From contig NZ_JAJOMB010000015.1 of NCBI RefSeq assembly GCF_021129305.1, forward strand, positions 1-64,000: a DNA stretch of 64,000 bases. Reading direction: 5' to 3'. The stretch comes from Kineosporia babensis. Its GTDB lineage: Bacteria > Actinomycetota > Actinomycetes > Actinomycetales > Kineosporiaceae. The notes beneath the pieces are model-generated. The model did not search any database and was not told the DNA's origin. It saw nothing but the letters and a program-made list of their open reading frames with translations. A program made the position numbers and the translations under genes. Shown here piece after piece: positions 52,008 through 60,861 of this stretch; the first letter of the stretch is position 1; every line of letters begins with the position of its first letter.

Positions 52008-53765
52008 GTGCCCTCCTTGATCCTTGGTCCGGTCCTCCGGCACGTAGGTGCCTCTCACGCCACGGTCTGGGTCGAGGTGGACACCCGCTGTGAGGTGTCC
52101 GTGCTCGGCGCCACCGAAAAGACCTTCGAGGTCAGCGGCCATCACTACGCCCTGGTGCAGGTGATGGACCTGTCCCCGGACGAGGTGGTGGAGTATGACG
52201 TGCGTCTCAACGGTGAACTTGTCTGGCCACCGGTGGACCCCGGCGTGTCGCAACCGGCCCTGCCGTCCTCGCGGATCCGCACCCTCGACCACAGCCGTCC
52301 GCAGCGGATCGCCTTCGGCTCCTGCCGGGTGCCGACCCAGCGCACCCTGAAGGGGCGGCGCAAGTACGGGGTGGACGCGCTGGAGGCCTACGCGGTCCGG
52401 ATCGCCAACCATCCCGAGGACGCCTGGCCCGACCTGATGCTGATGCTCGGCGACCAGGTCTACGCCGACGAGACCACCGAGCTCACCCAGCAGCGGATCG
52501 CCGGGCACCGGGACATCACCCAGGAGCCCAAGGGGCAGGTGGCCGACTTCGAGGAGTACACCTGGCTCTACCACGAGTCGTGGAGTGACCCGCAGATCCG
52601 CTGGCTGATGTCCACCGTGCCGATCGCGATGATCTTCGACGACCACGACGTGCACGACGACTGGAACACCTCGAGGCCGTGGCGGGCCGACATGAAGCAG
52701 ACCTCGTGGTGGTCCGAGCGGATCATCGGCGGGCTGGTCTCGTACTGGGTCTACCAGCACATCGGGAACCTGGCCCCGGACGAGCTGGCCGCCGACGAGA
52801 TCTACCAGCGGGTCCGGGCTCTGGCCGAGTCGGGGGAGGACGCCGGGCCGATGCTGCGCGAGTTCGCCGAGATGGCGGACGCCGAGGCGGACGGGGGCAA
52901 GGGCTACCGCTGGTCGTTCTGGCGGGACCTGGGGCGGACCCGGCTGGTGGTGATCGACTCGCGCTGCGGCCGGATGCTCGACGGTGACATGCGCTCGATG
53001 CTCTCGGACACCGAGTTCGACTGGGTGCAGGACAAGGCCCAGGGCGACTTCGACCACCTGCTGATCGGCACCTCGCTGCCCTGGCTGATGGCCCCCGCAC
53101 TGCATCAGATCGAGGCCTGGAACGAGCACCTGGCCGAGAGCGGCGGCCGGCGCGGGCAGATCGGCGAGAAGCTGCGCCGGGCCTCGGACCTGGAGCACTG
53201 GCCGGCCTTCCGGGCCTCGTTCGACCGGCTCTCCCGGCTGATCGCCGACGTTGCGTCGCGGGAAGGGGCTCCGGCCACCGTCTGCGTGCTGTCCGGCGAC
53301 GTGCACCACAGCTACGTCTGCGAGGCCGATGTCACGCCGCTGATGCAGACGGTGCCGAAGGACGTCTCGAAGGTTTACCAGCTGACCTGCTCGCCGGTGC
53401 ACAACACCATTCCGGCGGTGATGCGGCTGGCCTTCAGCATCTCCTGGACGGCCCCGGTCACCCGGATCGCCCGGCTGCTGTTCACCCGGCCGCGTACGAT
53501 TCCGGAGACGCTGATGCGCTGGAAGTCGATCGGCGGGCCGGTTTTCGGCAACGCCATCGCGACCCTGGTGCTGGAGGGCCGCTCCGCCCGGATGACGCTG
53601 GAATCGACCCGCAAGGCGGTGCCCCAGCCGCCCCGCAACACCCTGACGCTCGCCTCGCCGGGGCGGGAGCCGGACAACCAGTGGGCGCTGACCGCGGACG
53701 ACTGGGACGCGGAGCGATTCCCGCTGGAAGTCGAGATCGCCCGCGACCTTTCGTCCCGCACCTAG
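52008..53765 (+). CDS. PhoD-like (alkaline phosphatase D family) metallophosphoesterase
   Basis: A 585-residue protein without a signal peptide, so cytoplasmic, unlike classic PhoD. Metal-binding motifs are GSCR, GDQVYADE, DDHDVHDDW and GDVHHSY. The N-terminal beta domain (about 1-95) is as in PhoD-like proteins. The substrate is unknown. TACGAA ends eight bases before the GTG start, so a leaderless mRNA is possible. The last four bases overlap the convergent prfC. Confidence 0.85.
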   Translation: MPSLILGPVLRHVGASHATVWVEVDTRCEVSVLGATEKTFEVSGHHYALVQVMDLSPDEVVEYDVRLNGELVWPPVDPGVSQPALPSSRIRTLDHSRPQRIAFGSCRVPTQRTLKGRRKYGVDALEAYAVRIANHPEDAWPDLMLMLGDQVYADETTELTQQRIAGHRDITQEPKGQVADFEEYTWLYHESWSDPQIRWLMSTVPIAMIFDDHDVHDDWNTSRPWRADMKQTSWWSERIIGGLVSYWVYQHIGNLAPDELAADEIYQRVRALAESGEDAGPMLREFAEMADAEADGGKGYRWSFWRDLGRTRLVVIDSRCGRMLDGDMRSMLSDTEFDWVQDKAQGDFDHLLIGTSLPWLMAPALHQIEAWNEHLAESGGRRGQIGEKLRRASDLEHWPAFRASFDRLSRLIADVASREGAPATVCVLSGDVHHSYVCEADVTPLMQTVPKDVSKVYQLTCSPVHNTIPAVMRLAFSISWTAPVTRIARLLFTRPRTIPETLMRWKSIGGPVFGNAIATLVLEGRSARMTLESTRKAVPQPPRNTLTLASPGREPDNQWALTADDWDAERFPLEVEIARDLSSRT

Positions 53766-55384
53766 ATGCTGGTGGCGACCAGCTTCTCGAGCTTGACCTC
53801 GGGGTTGTCGCGCTCGAAGTTGCGCACCCGCCAGTCGTCGCTGAACAGGGCGAACAGCAGGCCGTCGGAGTCCTCGAGCACCTCGATGTCCCGCCGGGCC
53901 CGCAGCTTCGGGGCGTCGGCCGCGTTCACGATCCGGGCCGTGGTGTAAGGCAGTTCGGTGAACGTCACGGCGGAGCGGAACTCGTTCGTCATCCGGTGCT
54001 GGACCACGTCGAACTGCAGGGCGCCGACCGCACTGAGCACCGGCTCGCCGTGGCCGCGAGTGTCCGAGGTGAGCACCCGCACCACGCCTTCCGCGTCCAG
54101 CTCGCGCAGCCCCTGCCGGAACGACTTGCCTGAGCCCAGATCCTTCGGCCGCACCGTGCGGAAGTGCTCGGGGGCGAAGACCGGCAGCGGGGGGTAGGCC
54201 ACCCGGCCGTTCTCGGACAGCGTGTCGCCGACGTTGATGTGCCGGGCGTTGACCAGACCGATCACGTCGCCGGGGTAGGCCACGTCGACGGTGGAACGGT
54301 CGGCCCCGAACACGGTCTGGACGTGCTTGAGCACCATCGGCCGGCCGCTGCGGTTGTCGCGCACCGTCATACCCCGGTGGAACACCCCGGAGTGGATGCG
54401 GGCGAAGGCCAGGCGGTCGCGGTGGGCCGGGTTCATGCCGGTCTGGGTCTTGAACACCTGGGCGCTGAAGTCGGACGTCACCTCGTGCGTCTTACCGGCC
54501 TGGTCGAGGTGGTCGCGCGGCATCGGGGCCACGTCCACCAGGGCGTCGAGCACCTGGCCGACCCCGGTGTTCGCCACCGCGGCGGTGAAGTAGACCGGGG
54601 TGGTCTCGAAGGCCAGGAACAGCGCCTCGTCGTGGTCGGCGTCGGTCGCGCTGAGCAGATCGGACTCCTCGAGCGCGGTCTGCCAGGACGAACCCTCCAG
54701 TTCGGCCGCCTGCTCGGCGCTCATCCGCTCCTCGAGGGCGAGGGTGGCGCCGCCGGGAGCCTTGGTGTACTTCACGTAGCCGCCGTTGTGCCGCTCCAGC
54801 AGGCCGCGGAAGTCGCCGGCGATCCCGACCGGCCAGGTGATCGGGGTGGGCTTCAGGCCGGTCACCGTCTCGACCTCGTCGAGCAGCTGCAGGGCCTCCT
54901 GGCCGGGCCGGTCCCACTTGTTCACCACCGTGATCACCGGCAGGCCGCGCTGCTTGCAGACCCCGAACAGCTTGCGGGTCTGCACCTCCATGCCCCGGGC
55001 CGCGTCGATCAGCATGATCACGGCGTCGACGGCGGTGAGGGCGCGGTAGGTGTCCTCGGAGAAGTCGGCGTGGCCGGGGGTGTCGACCACGTTGATCACC
55101 TGCCCGCGGTGGCTGAGCTGCAGCACCGCCGAGCTGATCGAGATGCCGCGCTGCTTCTCCATGTCCTGCCAGTCGGTGACCACGCCCGCGCGCCCGGAGC
55201 GGCCGTGCACGTGCCCGGCCTCGCGCAGGGCGTTGGCGTGCAGGGCGAGAGCCTCGGTCAGGGTGGACTTGCCGGCGTCGGGGTGACTGATGACGGCGAC
55301 GGTGCGGCGGCGACCTGCTTCGGCCAGGACCTGCGCGGCGGTGTGGCTGGTGGTCGGCCCGGGAGTCTGGGTATCGGCGCTCAC
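53762..55384 (-). CDS. prfC: Peptide chain release factor 3
   Basis: A 540-residue GTPase that recycles RF1/RF2 from the ribosome after termination. It has G1 SHPDAGKST at 33-41, G3 DTPGHADFSEDTYR, G4 NKWDR and the RF3 C-terminal domains. I chose the GTG at 55384, which gives the usual RF3 N-terminus. The frame is open 72 bases further, but that stretch is proline/arginine-rich and probably non-coding. No strong ribosome binding site is visible. Confidence 0.95.
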   Translation of the reverse strand: MSADTQTPGPTTSHTAAQVLAEAGRRRTVAVISHPDAGKSTLTEALALHANALREAGHVHGRSGRAGVVTDWQDMEKQRGISISSAVLQLSHRGQVINVVDTPGHADFSEDTYRALTAVDAVIMLIDAARGMEVQTRKLFGVCKQRGLPVITVVNKWDRPGQEALQLLDEVETVTGLKPTPITWPVGIAGDFRGLLERHNGGYVKYTKAPGGATLALEERMSAEQAAELEGSSWQTALEESDLLSATDADHDEALFLAFETTPVYFTAAVANTGVGQVLDALVDVAPMPRDHLDQAGKTHEVTSDFSAQVFKTQTGMNPAHRDRLAFARIHSGVFHRGMTVRDNRSGRPMVLKHVQTVFGADRSTVDVAYPGDVIGLVNARHINVGDTLSENGRVAYPPLPVFAPEHFRTVRPKDLGSGKSFRQGLRELDAEGVVRVLTSDTRGHGEPVLSAVGALQFDVVQHRMTNEFRSAVTFTELPYTTARIVNAADAPKLRARRDIEVLEDSDGLLFALFSDDWRVRNFERDNPEVKLEKLVATSI

Positions 55385-55492
55385 CGGCCCATTGTCCCTG
55401 CTGCCGGGTACTGCTCCGGACCGTCGGGGCCTCGGGCCGCCGCCCGGCCTCGTCAACCCGCTCGGAGGACGTCTTCGCTTCCCTCTCGACAG

Positions 55493-55524
55493 CGATACGT
55501 TAGCGATATATCGTCAACGTATCG
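55493..55524. promoter_or_regulatory. 32-bp palindromic operator of the PadR gene
   Basis: Two CGATACGTT/AACGTATCG arms flank a central CGATATATCG, symmetric except at the two-base joins. It is AT-rich for this genome and ends 18 bases before the PadR start. Confidence 0.8.
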
Positions 55525-55542
55525 AAAGAAGGGTGGGAGGAA

Positions 55543-56712
55543 ATGACGAAGCACCGACCACGAGTGATGAGAAGCGCAGGCCCGGCGTTGGCCCGGGCGA
55601 TGGCCTGGAAGGAGCAGCAGATGATGCAGCAGGAGCAGCCCCGCGCAGATCGGCGCGGCGAAGAGTTCGACAGCGGGGAATTCAACGGCGAAGAACCGGC
55701 CTGGGGTTCCCCGGGCGAGCACGGTTCGCCTGCCGATGTGCAGGGGGACGAGGGGCGAGCGCCGTGGGCGCGCGGCGGCCGGCGTCTACGGCGGGGTTTC
55801 CGTCCGGGGTTCGGCTTTCCGGGTGGTCCTGAGTCCGGCCATGGATTCGGGCCCGGGTTCGGTCGCGGTTTCGGCCCAGGTCGTGGATTTGGTCCGGGCC
55901 GTGGGTTCGGACCGGGGCGCGGGTTCGGTCCGGGGTTCGGGGCGCAGGCCTCGCGAGGCGGGGGAATCGACCCCGAGGACTTCCCGGAAAGTGAGGACGG
56001 TGGCGAGGGGTTCCCTGGTCACGGCCCGTTCCACGGTGGTCGGCGCGGTTTCGGCCGGCCCGGCCCGGGCAGTTTCGGTCCCGGTGGGTTCGGTCCTGGA
56101 GGCTTCGGCCCGGGTGGATTCGGTCCCGGTGGATTCGGCCGTGGTGGCTGGGGGCCCGGCGGTGACGGGCCGGGCCGAGGTCAGGGCCGAGGTCGCGGCG
56201 GGCGCCGTCCGCGGGGCAACGTGCGGGCCGCGATCCTCGCGCTGCTGGCCGAGGATCCCAAGCAGGGCTACCACGGCTACGCGATCATGACCGAGCTCAC
56301 CAAGCGCAGTGGTGGCCTGTGGCGTCCCAGCCCCGGATCGGTCTACCCCGTGCTGCAGCAGTTGCAGGACGAAGGGCTGATCACGGCCGCGGACGCCGAG
56401 GGCGGTCGCAAGGTCTTCTCGATCACCGGCGCCGGCGTCGAGACCGTGCAGCAGAACCCGTCGGAGTTCGCCGAGCCCTGGGCGATGGCCGGGCCCGGGC
56501 AGCGGCAGCGAGTGCAGACCCTGTTCGAGGGCATGGGCGCTCTGGGCCAGGCCACGCAGCAGGTCGCCCGGCTGGGCACGGACGAGCAGGTCGAGCGGGC
56601 CCGGCTGGCGCTGGACGAGGCCCGGCGGCGGATCTACCTGATCCTCGCCGAGGAGGCCTCGGCCGGTTCCGCGGAGAAGGACGAGCCGGTTGTCGCCGGT
56701 GACGAAGAGTGA
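55543..56712 (+). CDS. PadR-family regulator with a long Gly/Phe/Pro-rich N-terminal region
   Basis: A 389-residue protein, more than twice a normal PadR. The PadR winged helix begins near residue 226 (NVRAAILALLAEDPKQGYHG ... PSPGSVYPVLQQLQDEGLI) and the C-terminal helices dimerise. Residues about 80-215 are repeats of GFGPGRGFGPG and FGPGG, probably disordered or condensate-forming. The ATG has gggagg upstream. It very likely represses itself through the palindrome. No other target gene is adjacent. A terminator follows the stop. Confidence 0.88.
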   Translation: MTKHRPRVMRSAGPALARAMAWKEQQMMQQEQPRADRRGEEFDSGEFNGEEPAWGSPGEHGSPADVQGDEGRAPWARGGRRLRRGFRPGFGFPGGPESGHGFGPGFGRGFGPGRGFGPGRGFGPGRGFGPGFGAQASRGGGIDPEDFPESEDGGEGFPGHGPFHGGRRGFGRPGPGSFGPGGFGPGGFGPGGFGPGGFGRGGWGPGGDGPGRGQGRGRGGRRPRGNVRAAILALLAEDPKQGYHGYAIMTELTKRSGGLWRPSPGSVYPVLQQLQDEGLITAADAEGGRKVFSITGAGVETVQQNPSEFAEPWAMAGPGQRQRVQTLFEGMGALGQATQQVARLGTDEQVERARLALDEARRRIYLILAEEASAGSAEKDEPVVAGDEE

Positions 56713-56716
56713 CAGA

Positions 56717-56752
56717 TCCGGGCGTTCGGGACGGCCGGTCCGAACGCCCGGA
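56717..56752. terminator. Terminator of the PadR gene
   Basis: A perfect 13-bp stem (tccgggcgttcgg / ccgaacgcccgga) with a 10-base loop, four bases after the stop codon. Confidence 0.85.
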
Positions 56753-56993
56753 AGTCCGTTCCGGCAAAGCGGCAGGCCGGTCCCGGTGTCCCGGTGTGCG
56801 GTCCGCGCGGGAGTGGTTCAGGCTGTTCGCTGAGAGTGGACACGAGATCGGGGATTCTGCGACGAACCGGTAGCGTTGTAGATGCCGGGTGCCCGTCCCG
56901 GCGCGCCGATTCGCGGATCGGTGCCTGCCGGCGGGCCGACGAAGCACAGTGCGCGACGGTGAAATGCGCGCCCGGCAACAGAGGAGGACGCAC

Positions 56994-57923
56994 GTGCTGG
57001 ATCCGCGGGATCTGTACACGCTCGCCGAGGAGCAGCCGGAAGAGGGCCAGCTCGACCGGCCGGTACTGGTGCACGCCCTCGGCGGATTCATCGACGCAGG
57101 TAACGCCGGCCGGCTCGCGGGTGAGCACCTGCTGAGCTCGCTGGAGCACCGGGTCCTGGCCACCTTCGACGTGGACCAGCTGTACGACTACCGGGCCCGT
57201 CGTCCCCCGATGACGTTCATGGAGAACCACTGGGAGAGCTACGAGGCTCCGCAGCTCATCCTCGAAGAGGTCAAAGACGTTCAGGGCCGCAACTTCCTGA
57301 TGCTGACCGGCCCCGAGCCGGACATCCAGTGGGAACGGTTCGTCGCCGCGGTCTCCGAACTGGTGGACCACTACGACGTGCGCCTGACCATCGGCATCCA
57401 CGCCATCCCGATGGCCGTGCCGCACACCCGGCCCTCGGGGATGACCGCGCACGCCACCCGCAGCAATCTGATCAGCATCAAGAACACCTGGTCGGGCAAT
57501 GTGCAGGTGCCGGGTAACGTGGCCGGTCTGCTGGAGTTCCGGCTCGGGCAGGCGGGCAAGGACGCGGCCGGCTTCGCCGTGCACGTGCCGCACTACCTCA
57601 CCCAGGCCGAGTTCCCGGACGCGGCGGTCGCCCTGGTGGACGCGGTGGCCGACGCGGCCGATCTCACCCTGCCCACCGGCTCGCTGATCGAGGCGGGCAT
57701 CGAGACCCGGGTGGCGATCGAGGAGCAGGTGTCCGGCCAGCCCGAGGTGGCCGCCGTGGTCAGCGCGCTGGAACAGCAGTACGACGCCTACGTGGCCGGT
57801 GAGGGCAACGCCCTTCCGCTGGCTGACGGCCCGGGCGAGTTGCCCACGGCCGATGAACTGGGTGCCGAGCTGGAGCGCTTCCTGGCGGAGGAGAACGACC
57901 GCAAGGGCCGCGGCGACGTCTGA
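56994..57923 (+). CDS. PAC2-family protein
   Basis: A 309-residue soluble protein of the PAC2 (proteasome assembly chaperone-like) family. It has the opening RPVLVHALGGFIDAGNAG, VATFDVDQLYDYRARRPPMT and HAIPMAVPHTRPSGMTAHAT. The role of bacterial PAC2 proteins is not established. The GTG at 56994 follows gaggagga. Its acidic C-terminus (about 285-305) forms a helix. Confidence 0.88.
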   Translation: MLDPRDLYTLAEEQPEEGQLDRPVLVHALGGFIDAGNAGRLAGEHLLSSLEHRVLATFDVDQLYDYRARRPPMTFMENHWESYEAPQLILEEVKDVQGRNFLMLTGPEPDIQWERFVAAVSELVDHYDVRLTIGIHAIPMAVPHTRPSGMTAHATRSNLISIKNTWSGNVQVPGNVAGLLEFRLGQAGKDAAGFAVHVPHYLTQAEFPDAAVALVDAVADAADLTLPTGSLIEAGIETRVAIEEQVSGQPEVAAVVSALEQQYDAYVAGEGNALPLADGPGELPTADELGAELERFLAEENDRKGRGDV

Positions 57924-58076
57924 TCAACGGCGGATCGACGCCTGGGCGACGGCTCAACGACGTCGGAGGCGACCTGGATCGATGACGGTGTGGTCGGGCA
58001 AGGTGACCGCCCGTCGCGATCTGGGTAGTCTGCCGGTGTTTGATCGGTGATTTCTGCACCTTTCGGGGAGTTCGTG

Positions 58077-58280
58077 ATGGGCATCGACAGCACGTGGATC
58101 AAGGCGAGCGGCGCCGAGGACAGCGACGAGTTCGTCGAGATGCGCCGCATCGACGGCATGATCGAGGTCCGCTACTCCAAGGACGGCGAGACCGGCGACG
58201 TCCTGTCGTTCACGCCCGCCGAGTGGGACGCCTGGCTGGACGGGGCCAAGAAGGGCGAGTTCGACCACCTCGTGCAGTAG
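58077..58280 (+). CDS. DUF397 domain protein
   Basis: A 67-residue protein. WIKASGAEDSDEFVEM, EVRYSKDGETGDVLSFTPAE and WDAWLDGAKKGEFDHLV follow the DUF397 pattern. Such proteins usually sit beside an XRE-type regulator as BldB/WhiJ-like pairs. None is adjacent here, so it is an orphan. The ATG at 58077 has gggga upstream. Confidence 0.88.
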   Translation: MGIDSTWIKASGAEDSDEFVEMRRIDGMIEVRYSKDGETGDVLSFTPAEWDAWLDGAKKGEFDHLVQ

Positions 58281-58295
58281 GCGAAACAACAACAA

Positions 58296-58337
58296 CGGAC
58301 GTCGGTGGGCCCGCCGCTGCGCACCCACCGGTGTCCG
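58296..58337. terminator. Bidirectional terminator
   Basis: Arms cggacgtcggtggg and cccaccggtgtccg with two mismatches, between the DUF397 and PAP2 genes. Confidence 0.7.
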
Positions 58338-58347
58338 TCCCCGGCTC

Positions 58348-59196
58348 TCAGTTCGTGGGCACCTGTTTTCGGGGCCAGAGCTTCAGCGTGCTGCTGCGGC
58401 TGAAGGCGACCAGGGTGATCATCAGGATCGACAGGCCGAACGCGAATCCGCCCACCACGTCGGTGAGGTAGTGCACGCCCAGGCCGAGCCGGTCCAGGGC
58501 GACCAGCAGCACGAACCCGAAAGCCCCGGCCCACAGCGCGATCCGGGCCCCGAGGCGGTGCAGGGCGTGGCCGTCCGCAGGCAACCGCAGGTGATGACGC
58601 AGGCTGGGATCCAGCAGCACCACGACGATGCCCGCGAACAGCACCGCGTTGGTGGTGTGCCCCGACGGGAAGCTGGCTCCGGCCGCCAGGTAGATCGGCT
58701 CCGGCAGGTCCGGCCGGGCCCGATCGACCAGGAGCTTGATCAGCGCGTTCAGGACCCCGCCGACCGCCAGCGTGGCGACCATCCAGGCCACCGCCCGCCG
58801 GGCGCCGTGCCGCCAGAGGATGAAGGCGGGGATCAGGAACACCGCCCGCAGCACGAACGGCTCGGTGGCATGGCCCAGCACCTTGAGCGTGTGCTCCAGC
58901 CAGCTGCGGTCCACCACGTAGCCGTGCAGCCCGGTGGCCACCTCGTTGTCGATCTCGGGCACACCGGGCAGGCCGGTGGCCACCAGCACCATCACGAGGA
59001 CGAACCCACCGAGCAGGGCGGTGCCGAGGAACAGCAGCACTCCGGCCAGGACCAGCCGCCCTTCGTGGTCCGAAGGATCGTCTCCGGCCAGATCGTCAGG
59101 CTGCGACGCCGGCTCGGCAGGCAGGCCGGCCGGGTGCGGGTTCCTGGCCGGGCTCATCTGCCCGTGGTGGTCGTCATCCTGGCTGTTGCTCGTCAA
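58348..59196 (-). CDS. PAP2-family membrane phosphatase
   Basis: A 282-residue protein with about six membrane helices. The phosphatase signature is complete: KLLVDRARP, PSGH in ASFPSGHTTN, and LDRLGLGVHYLTD. It likely removes phosphate from a lipid such as undecaprenyl pyrophosphate or phosphatidate. I favour the TTG at 59196, which overlaps the ligase stop (TTGA) and has GGAG five bases upstream. ATG 59157 is the alternative. Confidence 0.9.
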   Translation of the reverse strand: MTSNSQDDDHHGQMSPARNPHPAGLPAEPASQPDDLAGDDPSDHEGRLVLAGVLLFLGTALLGGFVLVMVLVATGLPGVPEIDNEVATGLHGYVVDRSWLEHTLKVLGHATEPFVLRAVFLIPAFILWRHGARRAVAWMVATLAVGGVLNALIKLLVDRARPDLPEPIYLAAGASFPSGHTTNAVLFAGIVVVLLDPSLRHHLRLPADGHALHRLGARIALWAGAFGFVLLVALDRLGLGVHYLTDVVGGFAFGLSILMITLVAFSRSSTLKLWPRKQVPTN

Positions 59197-60812
59197 ACCT
59201 GCTCCGATCCTTCGCCCACCTCGGCGGCCGCTCCCGCTTCGGCCTCGTGGTCCTCTTCTTCTTCGACGATGTGGTGGCTGCGAACAGTTCCGATGGTGTC
59301 CGCCTCGGCCGCCGGCTTGTCCGGCCGATGAGCCAGGACCCGGGCGAACCTCAGGGCCAGGCCGGCCGGGTAGCGAGGTGAGCGCTGCACCCCGTCGAAG
59401 GCGATCTCGACCACCAGCTCGGGACGCACGTGCACCACCCACTTGAGCTCGCGCTCGGCCAGGCTCTGCAGCTTCTCGGTCTGCCAGGCCAGCATCTGGT
59501 CGGTCAGGCCCTTGAACGTCTTGCCGAGCATCACGAAGCCGCCGGGCGGGCCGTACTCACCCTCCGGGTCGCGGGCGCCCAGATGCAGGTTGGACAGCTT
59601 GCCGGTGCGCCGCCCGTGACCCCACTCGGCGGCCAGCACCACCAGGTCGAGCGTGATCCGGGGCTTGACCTTGACCCAGCCGGCCCCGCGCCGGCCCATC
59701 GTGTAGGCAGAGGCCAGCGACTTCACCACCACGCCTTCGTGACCGCGGGCCAGCGTGTCGGCCGCGAACGCCTCGGCCCGGGCCACGGCGGCTTCGTCCG
59801 AGGGGTCCTCGACCACGTGCCGCGGCACCACGAGTTCGGGTGCCGCCGCCTCCAGCCGGGTGCGGCGGCCGGAGCTCGGCAGATCGATCAGGTCGTCGCC
59901 GTCGACGTGCAGGGCGTCGAACAGGGTCAGGCCGAGCGGTGTTGCGGCCCGGGCCTTCTCGACGTCGCGCCGGGCCACCCGGGCCGAGGTGATCTGGAAC
60001 GGGGCCGGGCGGCCGGAGGCGGTGCTCGCGATGACCTCGCCGTCGAGAATGGCGGCCGACAGGTCGAGCCCGCGCACCGCGTCGACCACCTCGGGCACAC
60101 GGGCTGTGATGTCGTCCAGGGTGCGGGTGAACACCGAGACCTCGTCGGCCTGCCGGTGGATCTGGACTCGCACCCCGTCGAGCTTCCATTCCACGCCGGC
60201 CGGGCCGGTCTTGCTCAGCGCGGCACCCATTTCCGGGGCAGGCGCGGCGAGCATCGGGGCCAGGGCCCGCCCGACCGACAACTGAAAGGCGTTCAGGGCA
60301 TCGGCGCCGCCCTCCAGCGCCGCGGCAGCCACGTCCGGCAGATCGCCGTGCACGGCCAGCGCTCGCCGCACCGCAGCCAACGGAACCTCGGCCGCCTTGG
60401 CCACCGCGTCCACGATCAGCCCGGCGGCCGCTCCTTGCCGCAGTTCACCGGAGATCAGCCCGGTCAGCAGGCGCTGCTCCTGAGCGGTGGCCGAGGCCAG
60501 CAGCGTGGTGACGATGACCTGCCGCTCGGTGGCGGACCCGGGACCGGTGAGCAAAGAGGCCCGGGCCAGCGAATCGTCCACTGATCGAACTGTGAGCGTG
60601 GACTCGGGAGCCGGCGGGGGAGCGGAGCGCAGGGAGGCCCAGCCCAGACCGGTGCGGCGCTGGAACGTGCGACCGGACAACCAGGCCGCCACCACCGGGG
60701 CGTCACGACCCGAGGCCTGACGCAGGCAGGCCGCCAGCAGCGCGATCTTGTCGCGCCGGGCGGAGGCGGCCGAGACGGCCTCGGAGGCCGCCGCGATCTC
60801 GGAGAGAAGCAC
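59193..60812 (-). CDS. ATP-dependent DNA ligase (LigB/archaeal-like)
   Basis: A 539-residue ligase. The N-terminal DNA-binding domain (about 1-195) is followed by the adenylation motif EWKLDGVR with the nucleotide-accepting Lys210. Later motifs are LDGEVIA, EGVVVKSL and WVKVKPR, then an OB domain. The tail (EEEEDHEAEAGAAAEVGEGSE) is acidic. It is a second ligase beside the usual NAD-dependent LigA, probably used in repair. The GTG start has a weak ribosome binding site. Confidence 0.93.
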   Translation of the reverse strand: MLLSEIAAASEAVSAASARRDKIALLAACLRQASGRDAPVVAAWLSGRTFQRRTGLGWASLRSAPPPAPESTLTVRSVDDSLARASLLTGPGSATERQVIVTTLLASATAQEQRLLTGLISGELRQGAAAGLIVDAVAKAAEVPLAAVRRALAVHGDLPDVAAAALEGGADALNAFQLSVGRALAPMLAAPAPEMGAALSKTGPAGVEWKLDGVRVQIHRQADEVSVFTRTLDDITARVPEVVDAVRGLDLSAAILDGEVIASTASGRPAPFQITSARVARRDVEKARAATPLGLTLFDALHVDGDDLIDLPSSGRRTRLEAAAPELVVPRHVVEDPSDEAAVARAEAFAADTLARGHEGVVVKSLASAYTMGRRGAGWVKVKPRITLDLVVLAAEWGHGRRTGKLSNLHLGARDPEGEYGPPGGFVMLGKTFKGLTDQMLAWQTEKLQSLAERELKWVVHVRPELVVEIAFDGVQRSPRYPAGLALRFARVLAHRPDKPAAEADTIGTVRSHHIVEEEEDHEAEAGAAAEVGEGSEQV

Positions 60813-60861
60813 GGGACCACTCTGCCGGTGACCACCGACAAGAACACTTCGACGAGTCCGT

